Assembly (NCBI RefSeq): GCF_013369385.1 | Contig: NZ_SZTO01000006.1 | Span: 62,001-126,000, forward strand | Reading direction: 5' to 3' | Source of the DNA: Vibrio sp. 05-20-BW147 | GTDB lineage: Bacteria; Pseudomonadota; Gammaproteobacteria; Enterobacterales; Vibrionaceae | Length of the DNA stretch: 64,000 bases | Shown: positions 31,614-40,763 of the stretch, piece after piece | Layout: each line of letters starts with the position of its first letter | Position numbering within the stretch: the first letter of the stretch is position 1 | Program-made: the position numbers and the translations under genes | Notes under the pieces: generated by a model | The model's input: the letters and a program-made list of their open reading frames with translations, nothing else | The model's database searches: none | Told to the model about the DNA's origin: nothing

Positions 31614-33179
31614 ATGGGCATTCTGGAATCCGATATTCAATCGCAGCTGCATCAGTTAAGTTGTCAGTTAGACCAACTTCGATTGACACATCGCGACTCG
31701 TCACTCAAATTCAAGCGTGAGCAGCAAGTTCTCAAACGCATCGTTACTTCTTTGAGCGCCGCTTGTCAGGGTGGAGATCCGACATTGACGCAAAGCCTCA
31801 AGGCGATTCAACAAGAACTTGAACAACCGAAAGACGTAAGTAATCTCATCCCGCGCCTCGCTGTGTTGGAGAGACGGCTAAGGCAGCAAACAGTGACTAT
31901 GGATAAAAAGAACGGATTTCTTGATCAACAGGTCAAACACAGTGGCGAAACGCTACAGCGATTAGCAGGCTTACCTCCGCAACTCAAACGAGAGTTGCGT
32001 TGTTTAATGACCTCTAGTGAAGTTAACCAATCGGATAATGTCGATAAAGCTGTTCGTTTATTGAACATCTACGAGCGTTCTCTCAAGATCATCACCTCCA
32101 ATTCTCGTTTGAACTTCAGTGACCTGAAAGATTCGACAGACCGATCGCTACTAGACACTCTGTCTATAGAATTACAGCATGTGATTACTGAACTGGATTT
32201 TGAAGGAGAGTCAGGTGACTTACTGCTCGATATCCGTACCAAGTTGCTGCTAGGTGTTTCCACCGAATCTCTACTCGAACTGACACTCCAAGTACTCAAA
32301 CTGGTCATTGACGGAACCAAGTTCGAACGTAAATCTTCAGAGCAATTTCTCGACCAGCTTAATCGTTCTCTAGCCACGAACCTGAAAACTTCACATATCA
32401 ATGTCGATCAAAGCCAAACTTACTTTGAACACCGACAAGAATTGAACAAAGAGTTTGGGGAACTCATCTCAAAGAGCCAAACGACTTTGACCAACGCTAA
32501 TGAGCTAGAACAACTGAAAAGCGCCATCTCCCCGCTCTTAGCGCAAATGGCATCGCTGTCTCAACGTCTTGTTTTGGCAGAAGAGAAAGAGCAGACACTG
32601 CAAGAAAGGTTGCAGTACAACAAAAACCAGTTGGAAGCGGTGTTTGAAATTACCCAAGACTATCGTAAACGCTTGGAAGATCAGGCACAGCGCATGCTGC
32701 TAGACCCACTGACAAAAGTGTACAACCGCACCGCCTTTAATGATCGTCTGGAGCTTGAATATCGTCGCTGGATCCGCGCACAACACAATCTTCGTGTCGT
32801 GTTGCTCGACATTGATGGTTTTAAAGCCATCAACGACAGCTATGGCTACACTGCCGGTGACAAAGCACTAAAGATCATCGCACGAACCATTCGCAAAGCA
32901 GCAGCCGATACCGATACCGTGGCGCGCTTTAGCGGTGAAGAGTTTATCTTGCTCATTCCAGAGCAAAGTGAAGAGTACACGCTAGAGCTGATTAAGCACA
33001 TTCAAGCAGAAGTCAGCAAGCTGCCATTTAAATTCCGCGAGCAGCAAATCACCATAACGTTAAGCGCGGCTTCAGCGGCGTTTAAAGAGTCCGACAACCC
33101 TGAATACGTGATTGATCGTTTGGGCATGATGCTCGCAGAGTGCAAACGACGCGGGAAAAGACAGCTAGAGTGGCGCTAA
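31614..33179 (+). CDS. GGDEF-domain diguanylate cyclase
   Basis: A 521-residue cytoplasmic protein without membrane segments. The N-terminal 340 residues are helical with coiled-coil character (a long heptad-like stretch near 300-355, LAEEKEQTLQERLQYN). The C-terminal GGDEF domain opens with DPLTKVYNRTAF and has the active-site motif SGEEF at 440-444, so it should make cyclic di-GMP from GTP. The inhibitory RxxD site is absent (AxxD in that position), so product inhibition through it is unlikely. The ATG at 31614 directly follows an in-frame stop at 31605-31607 and has a weak Shine-Dalgarno; a downstream start is possible. Confidence 0.85.
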   Translation: MGILESDIQSQLHQLSCQLDQLRLTHRDSSLKFKREQQVLKRIVTSLSAACQGGDPTLTQSLKAIQQELEQPKDVSNLIPRLAVLERRLRQQTVTMDKKNGFLDQQVKHSGETLQRLAGLPPQLKRELRCLMTSSEVNQSDNVDKAVRLLNIYERSLKIITSNSRLNFSDLKDSTDRSLLDTLSIELQHVITELDFEGESGDLLLDIRTKLLLGVSTESLLELTLQVLKLVIDGTKFERKSSEQFLDQLNRSLATNLKTSHINVDQSQTYFEHRQELNKEFGELISKSQTTLTNANELEQLKSAISPLLAQMASLSQRLVLAEEKEQTLQERLQYNKNQLEAVFEITQDYRKRLEDQAQRMLLDPLTKVYNRTAFNDRLELEYRRWIRAQHNLRVVLLDIDGFKAINDSYGYTAGDKALKIIARTIRKAAADTDTVARFSGEEFILLIPEQSEEYTLELIKHIQAEVSKLPFKFREQQITITLSAASAAFKESDNPEYVIDRLGMMLAECKRRGKRQLEWR

Positions 33180-33419
33180 TTTCAGGTCACTTAACGAACG
33201 ATTGAGTAAAAAAACATCACTCCATATAGCATTTTCAATTAGTTATCACATTTCTTTTGGTTCATACTTTGCTAAGCTAACAACACTTATAACGTGTTTA
33301 GCCTAGATTCACGCTAGGCAACAAACAGAATCTGCTTCTCCTAATCTGGTTCTATAACAATAATCATTTTTCCCAGCAGATTTCTGACCTTTAATAACAA
33401 TGCTAAGCAAGGAGGCCAT
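33180..33419. other. Intergenic region upstream of ppnN
   Basis: AT-rich leader with small inverted repeats, AACAC/GTGTT near 33280-33298 and GCCTAG/CTAGGC at 33301-33319. It ends in AAGGAGG just before the ppnN ATG. I see no gene in it. Confidence 0.5.
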
Positions 33420-34796
33420 ATGATTACTCATATCAGCCCAGCAGGAAGTATGGATCTGCTCTCTCAACTTGAAGTTGAGCGTCTGAAAAAAACCGCCTCT
33501 AGTGAGCTTTACCAACTCTACCGCAACTGTACGTTAGCGGTGTTAAACTCAGGTAGCCACACGGATAACTCCAAAGAGCTGCTCGACAAATATCAATCTT
33601 TTGATGTCAACGTAGTGCGCCGTGAGCGTGGCATTAAGTTAGAGCTCACCAATCCACCGGAGCACGCTTTTGTCGATGGCGAGATCATCAAAGGTATCCA
33701 AGAACATTTGTTTTCTGTGCTGCGTGATATTGTTTACGTCAACATGCATCTTGCGGATAACCAACGCCTTAACCTCACGAATGCCACCCACATTACTAAC
33801 CTTGTTTTTGGTATTTTGCGTAATGCTGGCGCTTTGATTCCCGGTATTGAGCCAAATCTTGTGGTGTGTTGGGGCGGTCACTCCATCAACCCTGTTGAGT
33901 ACCAATACACACGTGAAGTGGGGAACGAACTCGGTCTGCGTGAATTGAACATTTGTACTGGCTGTGGACCGGGCGCAATGGAAGGGCCAATGAAAGGCGC
34001 CGCAATTGGTCATGCCAAACAGCGCTACAGTACGCAACGTTACTTGGGCTTAACCGAGCCTTCAATTATAGCCGCTGAGCCGCCAAACCCGATCGTCAAT
34101 GAATTGGTGATCATGCCTGATATCGAGAAACGCTTAGAAGCATTTGTCCGCATGGGGCATGGCATCATCATTTTCCCTGGCGGTGCAGGTACTGCTGAAG
34201 AGCTGCTTTACATACTGGGCATTATGATGCATCCAGAAAACGCCGATCAGCCGATGCCCATCGTCTTGACCGGCCCTAAAGAGAGCGAGGCTTACTTCCG
34301 CTCACTGGACGCGTTTATTGGCGCCACTTTGGGGGAAGAAGGTCAGAAGCACTACCAAATCATCATTGATGACCCAGCTCAGGTTGCCCGTGTGATGAAA
34401 CAAGCGATGCCACTAGTACGTCAGCACCGTAAAGACAAAGGCGATGCTTACAGCTACAACTGGTCTTTAAAGATTGAACCAGAGTTCCAGTTGCCGTTTG
34501 AACCCACACACGACTCGATGGCAAGTTTGGATCTGCATCTCAATCAGAAACCTCAAGTACTGGCCGCTAACTTACGCCGTGCCTTCTCAGGTATTGTGGC
34601 GGGTAACGTAAAAGCCGAAGGCATTCGCGAGATCGAACGCAAAGGGCCATTCATTATTGATGGAGACCCTGCACTGATGAAGAAAATGGACAAACTGCTG
34701 CGCGATTTCGTCGCCCAGCACCGTATGAAACTGCCCGGCGGCAGTGCATATGAGCCTTGCTATAAGATCGCGTCAGCGGAAAATGGCGGTCGATAG
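33420..34796 (+). CDS. ppnN: Pyrimidine/purine nucleotide 5'-monophosphate nucleosidase PpnN
   Basis: PpnN (YgdH) cleaves nucleoside monophosphates to base and ribose-5-phosphate and is activated by (p)ppGpp. The 458-residue protein aligns throughout with E. coli PpnN: MITHISP at the start, a central LOG-type Rossmann domain with [14 protein letters not shown] and [13 protein letters not shown], and C-terminal [15 protein letters not shown] strong AAGGAGG ribosome-binding site precedes the ATG. Terminator follows. Confidence 0.96.
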   Translation: MITHISPAGSMDLLSQLEVERLKKTASSELYQLYRNCTLAVLNSGSHTDNSKELLDKYQSFDVNVVRRERGIKLELTNPPEHAFVDGEIIKGIQEHLFSVLRDIVYVNMHLADNQRLNLTNATHITNLVFGILRNAGALIPGIEPNLVVCWGGHSINPVEYQYTREVGNELGLRELNICTGCGPGAMEGPMKGAAIGHAKQRYSTQRYLGLTEPSIIAAEPPNPIVNELVIMPDIEKRLEAFVRMGHGIIIFPGGAGTAEELLYILGIMMHPENADQPMPIVLTGPKESEAYFRSLDAFIGATLGEEGQKHYQIIIDDPAQVARVMKQAMPLVRQHRKDKGDAYSYNWSLKIEPEFQLPFEPTHDSMASLDLHLNQKPQVLAANLRRAFSGIVAGNVKAEGIREIERKGPFIIDGDPALMKKMDKLLRDFVAQHRMKLPGGSAYEPCYKIASAENGGR

Positions 34797-34820
34797 TCCA
34801 TACGATTTACGTTACACTCA

Positions 34821-34839
34821 GGGGCCTTAGGCCCCTTTT
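34821..34839 (+). terminator. Intrinsic terminator after ppnN
   Basis: GGGGCC and GGCCCC pair around TTA, followed by TTTT. It ends only 17 bases before the xni start. Confidence 0.75.
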
Positions 34840-34856
34840 CAATACTGTAATTTTCT

Positions 34857-35624
34857 ATGGCTATTCATCTTGTTATCATTGATGCACTCAATCTGATCCG
34901 CCGTGTCCACTCGGTTCAACCGGATCCGACGGACATAGCCAACACCATCCAAAACACCTGTCGTACCTTGCAGCGAATCATTAATGAAAGTCATCCTACG
35001 CATATCGTCGCGGTGTTTGATCATCTTGGTAGCGACCGAGGATGGCGCGCAGAGATCCTTCCAGAATACAAACAAGGGCGAAAGCCGATGCCAGAACCTT
35101 TGCTAAATGGTTTGGAGAAGATCCAAGAGGCATGGTGGCAGTTGGGTATTGATTCGCTGCTTTCTGAAGGTGATGAAGCCGATGACTTAGTGGCCACCCT
35201 AGCGTGCAAAGTCGCGCAACACGGTGAGAAGGTCACCATCATTTCAACCGACAAAGGCTACTGCCAACTCCTTTCTCCCACTTTGCAGATTCGCGATTAC
35301 TTCCAACACCGCTGGTTAGATCAGCCGTTTATTGAACAAGAGTTTGGCGTAAAACCTCAGCAGCTTTCTGACTATTGGGGCCTGACGGGCATCAGTTCCA
35401 GTCAAGTGACCGGCATTCCCGGCATTGGCCCAAAAGCAGCCAAAGAGATCCTCGGCCAATTTGACGATATCGAACAGGCTTTTCTCTCGCCAGATCTACC
35501 AAAGAAATATCGCACTAAGTTCGATCAACATATCGAGTTAGCTCGCCGTTGCAAACGAGTCTCGGCACTCAAAACCGATATTGAACTCGGTTTTAACCTG
35601 CAAGATCTTCGCTTTGGTCACTAA
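34857..35624 (+). CDS. xni: Flap endonuclease Xni (ExoIX)
   Basis: Xni is a small flap endonuclease related to the 5' nuclease domain of DNA polymerase I. The 255-residue protein has the 5'-3' nuclease layout: VIDALNLIRR, the metal-site loop SEGDEADDLVATLA, and a helix-hairpin-helix GIPGIGPKAAKEIL. E. coli Xni lacks some metal ligands of true FEN enzymes. It follows the ppnN terminator closely, so its promoter probably overlaps that hairpin. Confidence 0.93.
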   Translation: MAIHLVIIDALNLIRRVHSVQPDPTDIANTIQNTCRTLQRIINESHPTHIVAVFDHLGSDRGWRAEILPEYKQGRKPMPEPLLNGLEKIQEAWWQLGIDSLLSEGDEADDLVATLACKVAQHGEKVTIISTDKGYCQLLSPTLQIRDYFQHRWLDQPFIEQEFGVKPQQLSDYWGLTGISSSQVTGIPGIGPKAAKEILGQFDDIEQAFLSPDLPKKYRTKFDQHIELARRCKRVSALKTDIELGFNLQDLRFGH

Positions 35625-35643
35625 GCAACAAGTCCATTAGAAC

Positions 35644-35674
35644 AAAAACGCTCCTCATGTCGAGGAGCGTTTTT
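35644..35674. terminator. Bidirectional terminator between xni and rlmM
   Basis: AAAAACGCTCCTC and GAGGAGCGTTTTT form a 13-pair stem with a five-base loop. Confidence 0.9.
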
Positions 35675-35698
35675 AGCGAACCGTTTCTTCGGCTCATC

Positions 35699-36790
35699 TT
35701 AGTGCGGAGAAATGTTCGACAGCACCTGAATGTGTACGGTGATCTCTTCGCGATCGTGATAAAGGTGTTTCGCTTGCAGCTTAAACTTCACCTTGTTCTC
35801 AATCAGGAAAGTCTTGAGATTTTCAATGTCTTGCAAAACCTCGTCATAACGACCTTTCATCGGCAACTTGAGGTTAAAGATGGTTTCTTTCGCCCACCCT
35901 TTAATGAGCCATTCGCCCATCAGATACGCCACGCGAGCTGGCTTTTCCACCATGTCACACACTAACCAAGTCACGTTCTTACGGTCTGGCTCAAATTTAA
36001 AGCCATCCACCATGTGATGCTTGATCTGGCCTGTTTCCATCAAGCTGTCTGCCATCATGCCGTTGTCCACACAGTGAACGAACATAGAGCGCTGCACTAG
36101 CTGATAGGTCCATCCACCAGGACACGCGCCTAAATCCACCGCCCACATGCCCGAAGACAAACGCGTATCCCACTCTTCACGCGGAATAAACACATGAAAA
36201 GCCTCTTCCAACTTCAACGTTGAGCGGCTTGGTGCATCGGCCGGGAATTTTAAACGTGGAATGCCCATAAAGAAGCGCGAATTATTGTGCGAATAAGAGT
36301 AACCAGCAAAGCAGTGGCCTGACGCAACAAAGCAAAGGTGGAACACAGGCTTCTTGGCATTTTCTTTCGCCAGCAATAAACCTTTACCACGTAATGCTTG
36401 GCGCATTGGGACGGTAAACTTGCGACAGAACTTCAACAGCTCTTTTGCTTCGTTGGTGTCTGGTGTTTCAATACGCAAATCACCACAAACAGGGAACGCG
36501 TCGATCTCACCCAGCTCCGCAAGGATTGGGCTAATGCGATCTTCACTCGGCAGTTCGGTGAACTCTGCTGCAACCGCAAACATTTGACGCGCAAAAATCA
36601 GCGCGTTGAAGTCCAGTTCACGTGCCAGTTTATCGGCATCCCCATCTTGGTAACATTCGAACAGAACATACCCTGCGTTTTTGAACACACGTGGAAAACC
36701 ATAAACCTCTAACTGAGTCGCTTTGTCCTGAATTTCACCAGCACACTCTTTTTCAAAGCCCTGACGACAATAGAGCATTAATTGTTTCAC
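35699..36790 (-). CDS. rlmM: 23S rRNA cytidine-2498 2'-O-methyltransferase RlmM
   Basis: RlmM methylates C2498 in the peptidyl-transferase region of 23S rRNA. The 363-residue product has an N-terminal THUMP-like region and a C-terminal Rossmann methyltransferase with the SAM motif [13 protein letters not shown]. The start is GTG at 36790 ([12 protein letters not shown]), supported by GAGGT upstream and by length; it overlaps the ygdD stop by four bases (GTGA), so translation is coupled. Confidence 0.94.
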   Translation of the reverse strand: MKQLMLYCRQGFEKECAGEIQDKATQLEVYGFPRVFKNAGYVLFECYQDGDADKLARELDFNALIFARQMFAVAAEFTELPSEDRISPILAELGEIDAFPVCGDLRIETPDTNEAKELLKFCRKFTVPMRQALRGKGLLLAKENAKKPVFHLCFVASGHCFAGYSYSHNNSRFFMGIPRLKFPADAPSRSTLKLEEAFHVFIPREEWDTRLSSGMWAVDLGACPGGWTYQLVQRSMFVHCVDNGMMADSLMETGQIKHHMVDGFKFEPDRKNVTWLVCDMVEKPARVAYLMGEWLIKGWAKETIFNLKLPMKGRYDEVLQDIENLKTFLIENKVKFKLQAKHLYHDREEITVHIQVLSNISPH

Positions 36791-37185
36791 TGAGATACCT
36801 CGTTCGTTTTTAAAGCTGCCAACATCAACATTATCCAACCAATAAGAAACAGCAAGCCTCCCATAGGAGTTATGGGGCCAAACCATTTTATGCCAGTTAA
36901 TGCGAGGGCGTATAAGCTGCCGCTAAAGCAAAAGATGCCGATGATAAAACAAATTGCCGCGCGGAAAAAATATTTTTGCGCTTTCTCTCCAGTCGGCAAA
37001 GACAGCAGAACGGCGCACAGGGCAATGGCGAGAGTATGCCAGAACTGGTACATCACGCCCGTTTCAAACACACCTAACAAATATGGCGACAATTGGCTTT
37101 TGAGTCCGTGAGCGGCAAACGCGCCAAGTGCGACCGCCGATGCGCCTGAGAAACCAACAAAAGTGAGCAGCCACTTACTTTTCAT
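36787..37185 (-). CDS. DUF423 family inner-membrane protein (YgdD)
   Basis: A 132-residue membrane protein with four hydrophobic helices and the family pattern [33 protein letters not shown] in pieces (for instance AFAAHGLK and YQFWHTLAI). DUF423/YgdD proteins have no proven function. It overlaps both neighbours slightly (hydrolase upstream, rlmM downstream), so it is part of a compact run gcvA-hydrolase-ygdD-rlmM. Confidence 0.88.
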   Translation of the reverse strand: MKSKWLLTFVGFSGASAVALGAFAAHGLKSQLSPYLLGVFETGVMYQFWHTLAIALCAVLLSLPTGEKAQKYFFRAAICFIIGIFCFSGSLYALALTGIKWFGPITPMGGLLFLIGWIMLMLAALKTNEVSQ

Positions 37186-37801
37186 CGTCCCCCCCTTTTA
37201 TAAAAGCGCACAGTTGCTCAATCGCCAACTGCACATTGCCGGCTTCTGTATGGCCAGAACTTTTTCTCGGTTTAAAACTATGATCGCCGTCAGGCAAAAA
37301 CGCCAAGCGCACCTTTGAGGAAAACTCAAATTGCTGACACTCAGTTTGAGTGCCAAACGTGTCTCGCTCACCTTGCAAAATCAACGTCGGTTTACTCAAT
37401 GTTTGTAAGTGCTCACCTTTGAACTTTTCAGGCTTACCGGGGGGATGAAACGGAAAACCTAAACAGGCAATCCCTTTCACGAGGGGATGCTCCGACAACA
37501 AACTCGCCATGCGTCCGCCCATCGACTTCCCCCCAATGATCACGGGGTCATCGGTCACGGATGCTATCACTTCGGAAAAGGCTTCCAGCAATTTCGGCGC
37601 GCGATCTGGTGGGCGTTTTTTGCCATCTTCAGCTCGTTTGGCCATATAAGGGAAATTGAAACGCACCACTCGAATCCCTTCTTTTGCCAATCCTTGAGCC
37701 ACCGCGGTCATAAAGGCATGTTCCATCGGAGCCCCAGCGCCGTGAGCAAAAATAAACAGTGGTCCGTTGTCTGGCCCATCAATAATGCATGGCAGAGTCA
37801 T
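37175..37801 (-). CDS. Alpha/beta-hydrolase-fold protein
   Basis: The 208-residue product has an oxyanion-type FAHGAGAPM segment, the nucleophile elbow GGKSMGG with a candidate Ser, and HSFKPRK with the likely catalytic His. It resembles the KANL3/Tex30-like predicted hydrolases; the substrate is unknown. The start at 37801 (MTLPCIIDG) has AGAGGTG upstream and lies inside the last 23 bases of gcvA; a longer reading frame reaches far into gcvA and is unlikely to be used. Confidence 0.82.
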   Translation of the reverse strand: MTLPCIIDGPDNGPLFIFAHGAGAPMEHAFMTAVAQGLAKEGIRVVRFNFPYMAKRAEDGKKRPPDRAPKLLEAFSEVIASVTDDPVIIGGKSMGGRMASLLSEHPLVKGIACLGFPFHPPGKPEKFKGEHLQTLSKPTLILQGERDTFGTQTECQQFEFSSKVRLAFLPDGDHSFKPRKSSGHTEAGNVQLAIEQLCAFIKGGDDEK

Positions 37802-38702
37802 CGAGCACCTCTTCTTGTTCTTTACGCGCCGTAACCAGCATCCAATCTCTGAAGCGTGCAATACGCCCCATATCGGCTTGTTGTTCATGGCAGACGACGT
37901 AAAACGAATTCTTCGACAACAATATTTCATCAAAGGGTGCTATCAGACGGCCCGCTTCCATTTCTGGTTTAGCCAACACATTGTTGCCCAAGGCCACCCC
38001 TTGCCCGTGGGCCGCCGCTTGCAGAACCATGGTCGAGTGGCTAAAAATCGGGCCTTGGTTGACATTGACCTCATCCAGACCGTTTTCCTTAGCAAATTGT
38101 TTCCAATCTTTTCTGGATGTGTCATGAAGTAACGTATGTCGTTTTAAATCCTGCAAAGATTCTAATGGTTTGTTACCTAAAAGTAATGAAGGTGAACAAA
38201 GTGGGATCAAATATTCTTGGTACAATTTATCGGCACGTAACCCCGGCCAATTGCCACGACCGTAATAAATCGCCACATCTACATCGTCCGTCAAAGAACC
38301 TTCGTCCATGTCCACCGCTTTGATTCGCACATCAATATCCGGCTCTTTAGCATTGAAATCCGCCAATCTTGGTACCAACCATTGAATCGCAAAACTCGGC
38401 GGCAAGCTGATGGTCAATGCCCCTTTTTCACTACGTTCCAATACCTTATCGGTCGCTTCGGCAAGTGCTGAGAAGATATCTTTGATGTCTAAAAAGTAAC
38501 TTTGCCCCTCTTCAGTGAGGAGTAAAGAGCGGTTACGACGGCGGAACAATTTCAATGAAAGAAACTCTTCCAGCGCTTTGATCTGATGACTCACTGCCGC
38601 TTGAGTAACAAAGAGCTCTTCTGCGGCTCGGGTGAAGCTAAGGTGTCGGGCGGCGGCTTCGAATACACGAAGGGAATTCAATGGGGGCAATCTTCGGGAC
38701 AT
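37779..38702 (-). CDS. gcvA: LysR-type regulator GcvA
   Basis: GcvA controls the glycine cleavage system and the GcvB small RNA. The 307-residue protein begins MSRRLPPLNSLRVFEAAARH and has the LysR helix-turn-helix (FTRAAEELFVTQAAVSHQIKALE), then a two-lobe effector domain. The GcvA identity is backed by the gcvB gene encoded divergently just upstream, the arrangement seen in E. coli. Confidence 0.93.
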   Translation of the reverse strand: MSRRLPPLNSLRVFEAAARHLSFTRAAEELFVTQAAVSHQIKALEEFLSLKLFRRRNRSLLLTEEGQSYFLDIKDIFSALAEATDKVLERSEKGALTISLPPSFAIQWLVPRLADFNAKEPDIDVRIKAVDMDEGSLTDDVDVAIYYGRGNWPGLRADKLYQEYLIPLCSPSLLLGNKPLESLQDLKRHTLLHDTSRKDWKQFAKENGLDEVNVNQGPIFSHSTMVLQAAAHGQGVALGNNVLAKPEMEAGRLIAPFDEILLSKNSFYVVCHEQQADMGRIARFRDWMLVTARKEQEEVLDDSAMHY

Positions 38703-38710
38703 ACGGCTCT

Positions 38711-38721
38711 CTAACCATTAG
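38711..38721. promoter_or_regulatory. Possible GcvA binding site
   Basis: CTAACCATTAG, an inverted CTAA/TTAG pair, lies between gcvA and gcvB. CTAAT is the core reported for GcvA sites; the match is short, so this is tentative. Confidence 0.35.
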
Positions 38722-38789
38722 TTTTTTTTATCTGAAACATTATAATTTGTCCGTTGTAGAACAGCCAGATAAATTCTATATTTCACCCC

Positions 38790-38996
38790 GCAACGCTAGC
38801 CTGAACGGCTTGATTTCTTTGTAAATCAATTGGCTTAGTTGTTGCGATGTTGTGTTTGCAAACTCGTATTTCGAGTTAGGTAGATTTCTACCGTAGTGTT
38901 TTGTCCAACTCCCTGTGACAAAACCTATACTTCCTGTATTTATTTTTGACCTGTCTGTCAAATTTGTTACACCGCCTATATAGGCGGTGTTTTTTT
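38790..38996 (+). ncRNA. gcvB: GcvB small regulatory RNA
   Basis: GcvB is an Hfq-dependent small RNA that represses many peptide and amino-acid uptake genes. Diagnostic blocks are present in order: a GU-rich seed region (38836-38859, containing GTTGTTGCGATGTTGTG), hairpin GGTAG-ATTT-CTACC (38879-38892), ACTTCCTGTA (38929-38938), CCTGTCTGTC (38950-38959), and a terminator ACACCGCC/GGCGGTGT with a T-run. A TATATT -10 element (38777-38782) sets the start near 38790, with a few bases of uncertainty. It is divergent from gcvA, as in E. coli. Confidence 0.92.
38969..38996 (+). terminator. gcvB intrinsic terminator
   Basis: ACACCGCC and GGCGGTGT pair around TATATA, followed by seven T residues. Confidence 0.9.
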
Positions 38997-39086
38997 ATCT
39001 TTGAACACTGCCTTTCTGACCGTTATCGCCTCCGATCGTCTCTTTTCCCTTGCACAATCTCATTCCTTTTTTGAGCGAAAATGAAA

Positions 39087-39118
39087 CAAAAAACGCAACC
39101 CCATTGCTGAGATTGCGC
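39087..39118 (-). terminator. thiI intrinsic terminator
   Basis: On the minus strand CGCAATCTC pairs with GGGGTTGCG around AGCAAT (two G-T pairs), followed by TTTTTTG. The rest of 38997-39171 shows nothing else. Confidence 0.75.
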
Positions 39119-39171
39119 TTGTCATTTTCCTCATGCGGCACTGTTATTCAGAGAGCAACACGAGTTTGTGA

Positions 39172-40620
39172 TTACGGGCGGTAAACCTTAACGTTCTTAA
39201 ACCCTTGCTCTTGTAGGTAGAGAGCTTGCAAACGGCTCATCACACCGCGAGCACAGTAAAGCAGATACGTTTTCGACTGGTCTAAGTCACCAAACTGAGT
39301 ACTGAGCTTGTAAAACGGAATGTGTTTTACCTCAACACCATCGATCTCTAGCGGACTGTCGTCTTCTTCATCTGGGCTACGAATATCCAGCACCACAGCG
39401 TGCTCTTCAATCGCTTGAACTTGCTCCACTTCTGGCGCGGCTTGCGCCGACTCTTTCGCGATATCACGAATGTCCATTTGACGGGCATTGCGTACCACTT
39501 GTTCCAAGATATCGAAATTGAAGTTGGCTTCTTCCGCTTCGAGCTTCTCTTTGACTGCTTTCACGGTTGGCTTCTTCGAAATCACGCCACAGTATTCTGG
39601 CATGGTTTTGGCGAAATCTTCGGTGCCGATGTCACGTGCAACTTTAATGATCTCGTCTTTATCCCAGTTGATTAGGGGACGGAGAATCAAACGATCGGTC
39701 ACCACATCGATGTGGCGTAAGTTAGTCAAGGTTTGGCTTGATACTTGGCCGAGGGCTTCACCGGTGACCAAAGCTTGAATATCAAACTTCTCCGCAACCA
39801 TGCCGGCAGCGCGCATAAACATGCGTTTTAGCACAACGCCCATTTGACCGTCTTCAACCTTCTCTAAGATCTCCGCCACTACAGGCTCAAAATCAACAGA
39901 GATGAAGCGAACTTTGGCCGATGAGCCATATTTGTTCCACAAGAAGTGAGCCACTTGTTTTACGCCGATTTCATGCGCAGGGCCACCCAGATTGAAGAAA
40001 CAGTAATGCACTTTAGAGCCACGCTTGATGTGCAGATAGCTCGAAACACCCGAATCAAAACCACCAGAGATCAGGCTCAGCAGATCTTCTTGCGTACCCA
40101 GTGGGAAACCGCCAAGACCTTTGTGATGGGCCAAAATCTGGTTCAGTTTGTCATCCACCACTTCAATTTTGATGGTAATGTCTGGGTTGTGCAGTTTAAC
40201 TGAGGCGCTCTCAACAGCTTGATTTAAGCCACCACCGACGTAACGCTCTAGCTCAATCGAGGTAAAGTCATGCTTACCACGGCGCTTAGCACGCACCACA
40301 AAGGTTTTGTTTTCGATGCGCTCGCGGCTGAGCTCCAACACTTGCTCATAGATGTCGTGCAGATCTTTAAAGCCAGATTGCTTCACTTCCAACACTTGCT
40401 GAATGCCTGGTGTCGTCGTCAAGATTTCGAGCACTTGTTGGTAATATTGATGGCTGTTCGCCGACACTTCGATGTGATCGCGACGGTTAAAGACAGCCAC
40501 AGACTCAGTGCGATTCTGAATAATGATGCGGATGTTGCTCTCAAGAATCTTGGTAAAGCGCTTACGTACCGACTCACTCTTTACAAAAATTTCTGGATGG
40601 GGCTTTACAATAAATTTCAT
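39172..40620 (-). CDS. thiI: tRNA 4-thiouridine synthase / thiamine sulfur carrier ThiI
   Basis: ThiI transfers sulfur to U8 of tRNAs and to the ThiS carrier in thiamine synthesis. The 482-residue protein has N-terminal ferredoxin-like and THUMP domains, a PP-loop ATPase ([12 protein letters not shown]), and a C-terminal rhodanese domain with the catalytic Cys456 in YCARGVMS, the same number as in E. coli. The rhodanese domain is present, so both functions are likely. Confidence 0.97.
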   Translation of the reverse strand: MKFIVKPHPEIFVKSESVRKRFTKILESNIRIIIQNRTESVAVFNRRDHIEVSANSHQYYQQVLEILTTTPGIQQVLEVKQSGFKDLHDIYEQVLELSRERIENKTFVVRAKRRGKHDFTSIELERYVGGGLNQAVESASVKLHNPDITIKIEVVDDKLNQILAHHKGLGGFPLGTQEDLLSLISGGFDSGVSSYLHIKRGSKVHYCFFNLGGPAHEIGVKQVAHFLWNKYGSSAKVRFISVDFEPVVAEILEKVEDGQMGVVLKRMFMRAAGMVAEKFDIQALVTGEALGQVSSQTLTNLRHIDVVTDRLILRPLINWDKDEIIKVARDIGTEDFAKTMPEYCGVISKKPTVKAVKEKLEAEEANFNFDILEQVVRNARQMDIRDIAKESAQAAPEVEQVQAIEEHAVVLDIRSPDEEDDSPLEIDGVEVKHIPFYKLSTQFGDLDQSKTYLLYCARGVMSRLQALYLQEQGFKNVKVYRP

Positions 40621-40714
40621 AGTTCAATTCGCAGTCTGTTGGCTTTCGATAAACACCGTAGCTCACGCCAAGGTGTGGGACTTAGGGCGCAAGATTATAC
40701 ACGAATTATAACCA

Positions 40715-40743
40715 TAAAAAAGACGAGCATTTCTGCTCGTCTT
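40715..40743 (-). terminator. pomB intrinsic terminator
   Basis: AAGACGAGCA and TGCTCGTCTT pair (10 pairs); the minus strand continues in a T-run of six. It separates pomB from thiI. Confidence 0.85.
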
Positions 40744-40763
40744 CTATGCGACTCACTCACCCA

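Noticed and set aside
38776..38961. 61-codon open frame on the minus strand
   Set aside because: It is antisense to GcvB, has no ribosome-binding site and no coding character; the plus-strand RNA elements explain the sequence.
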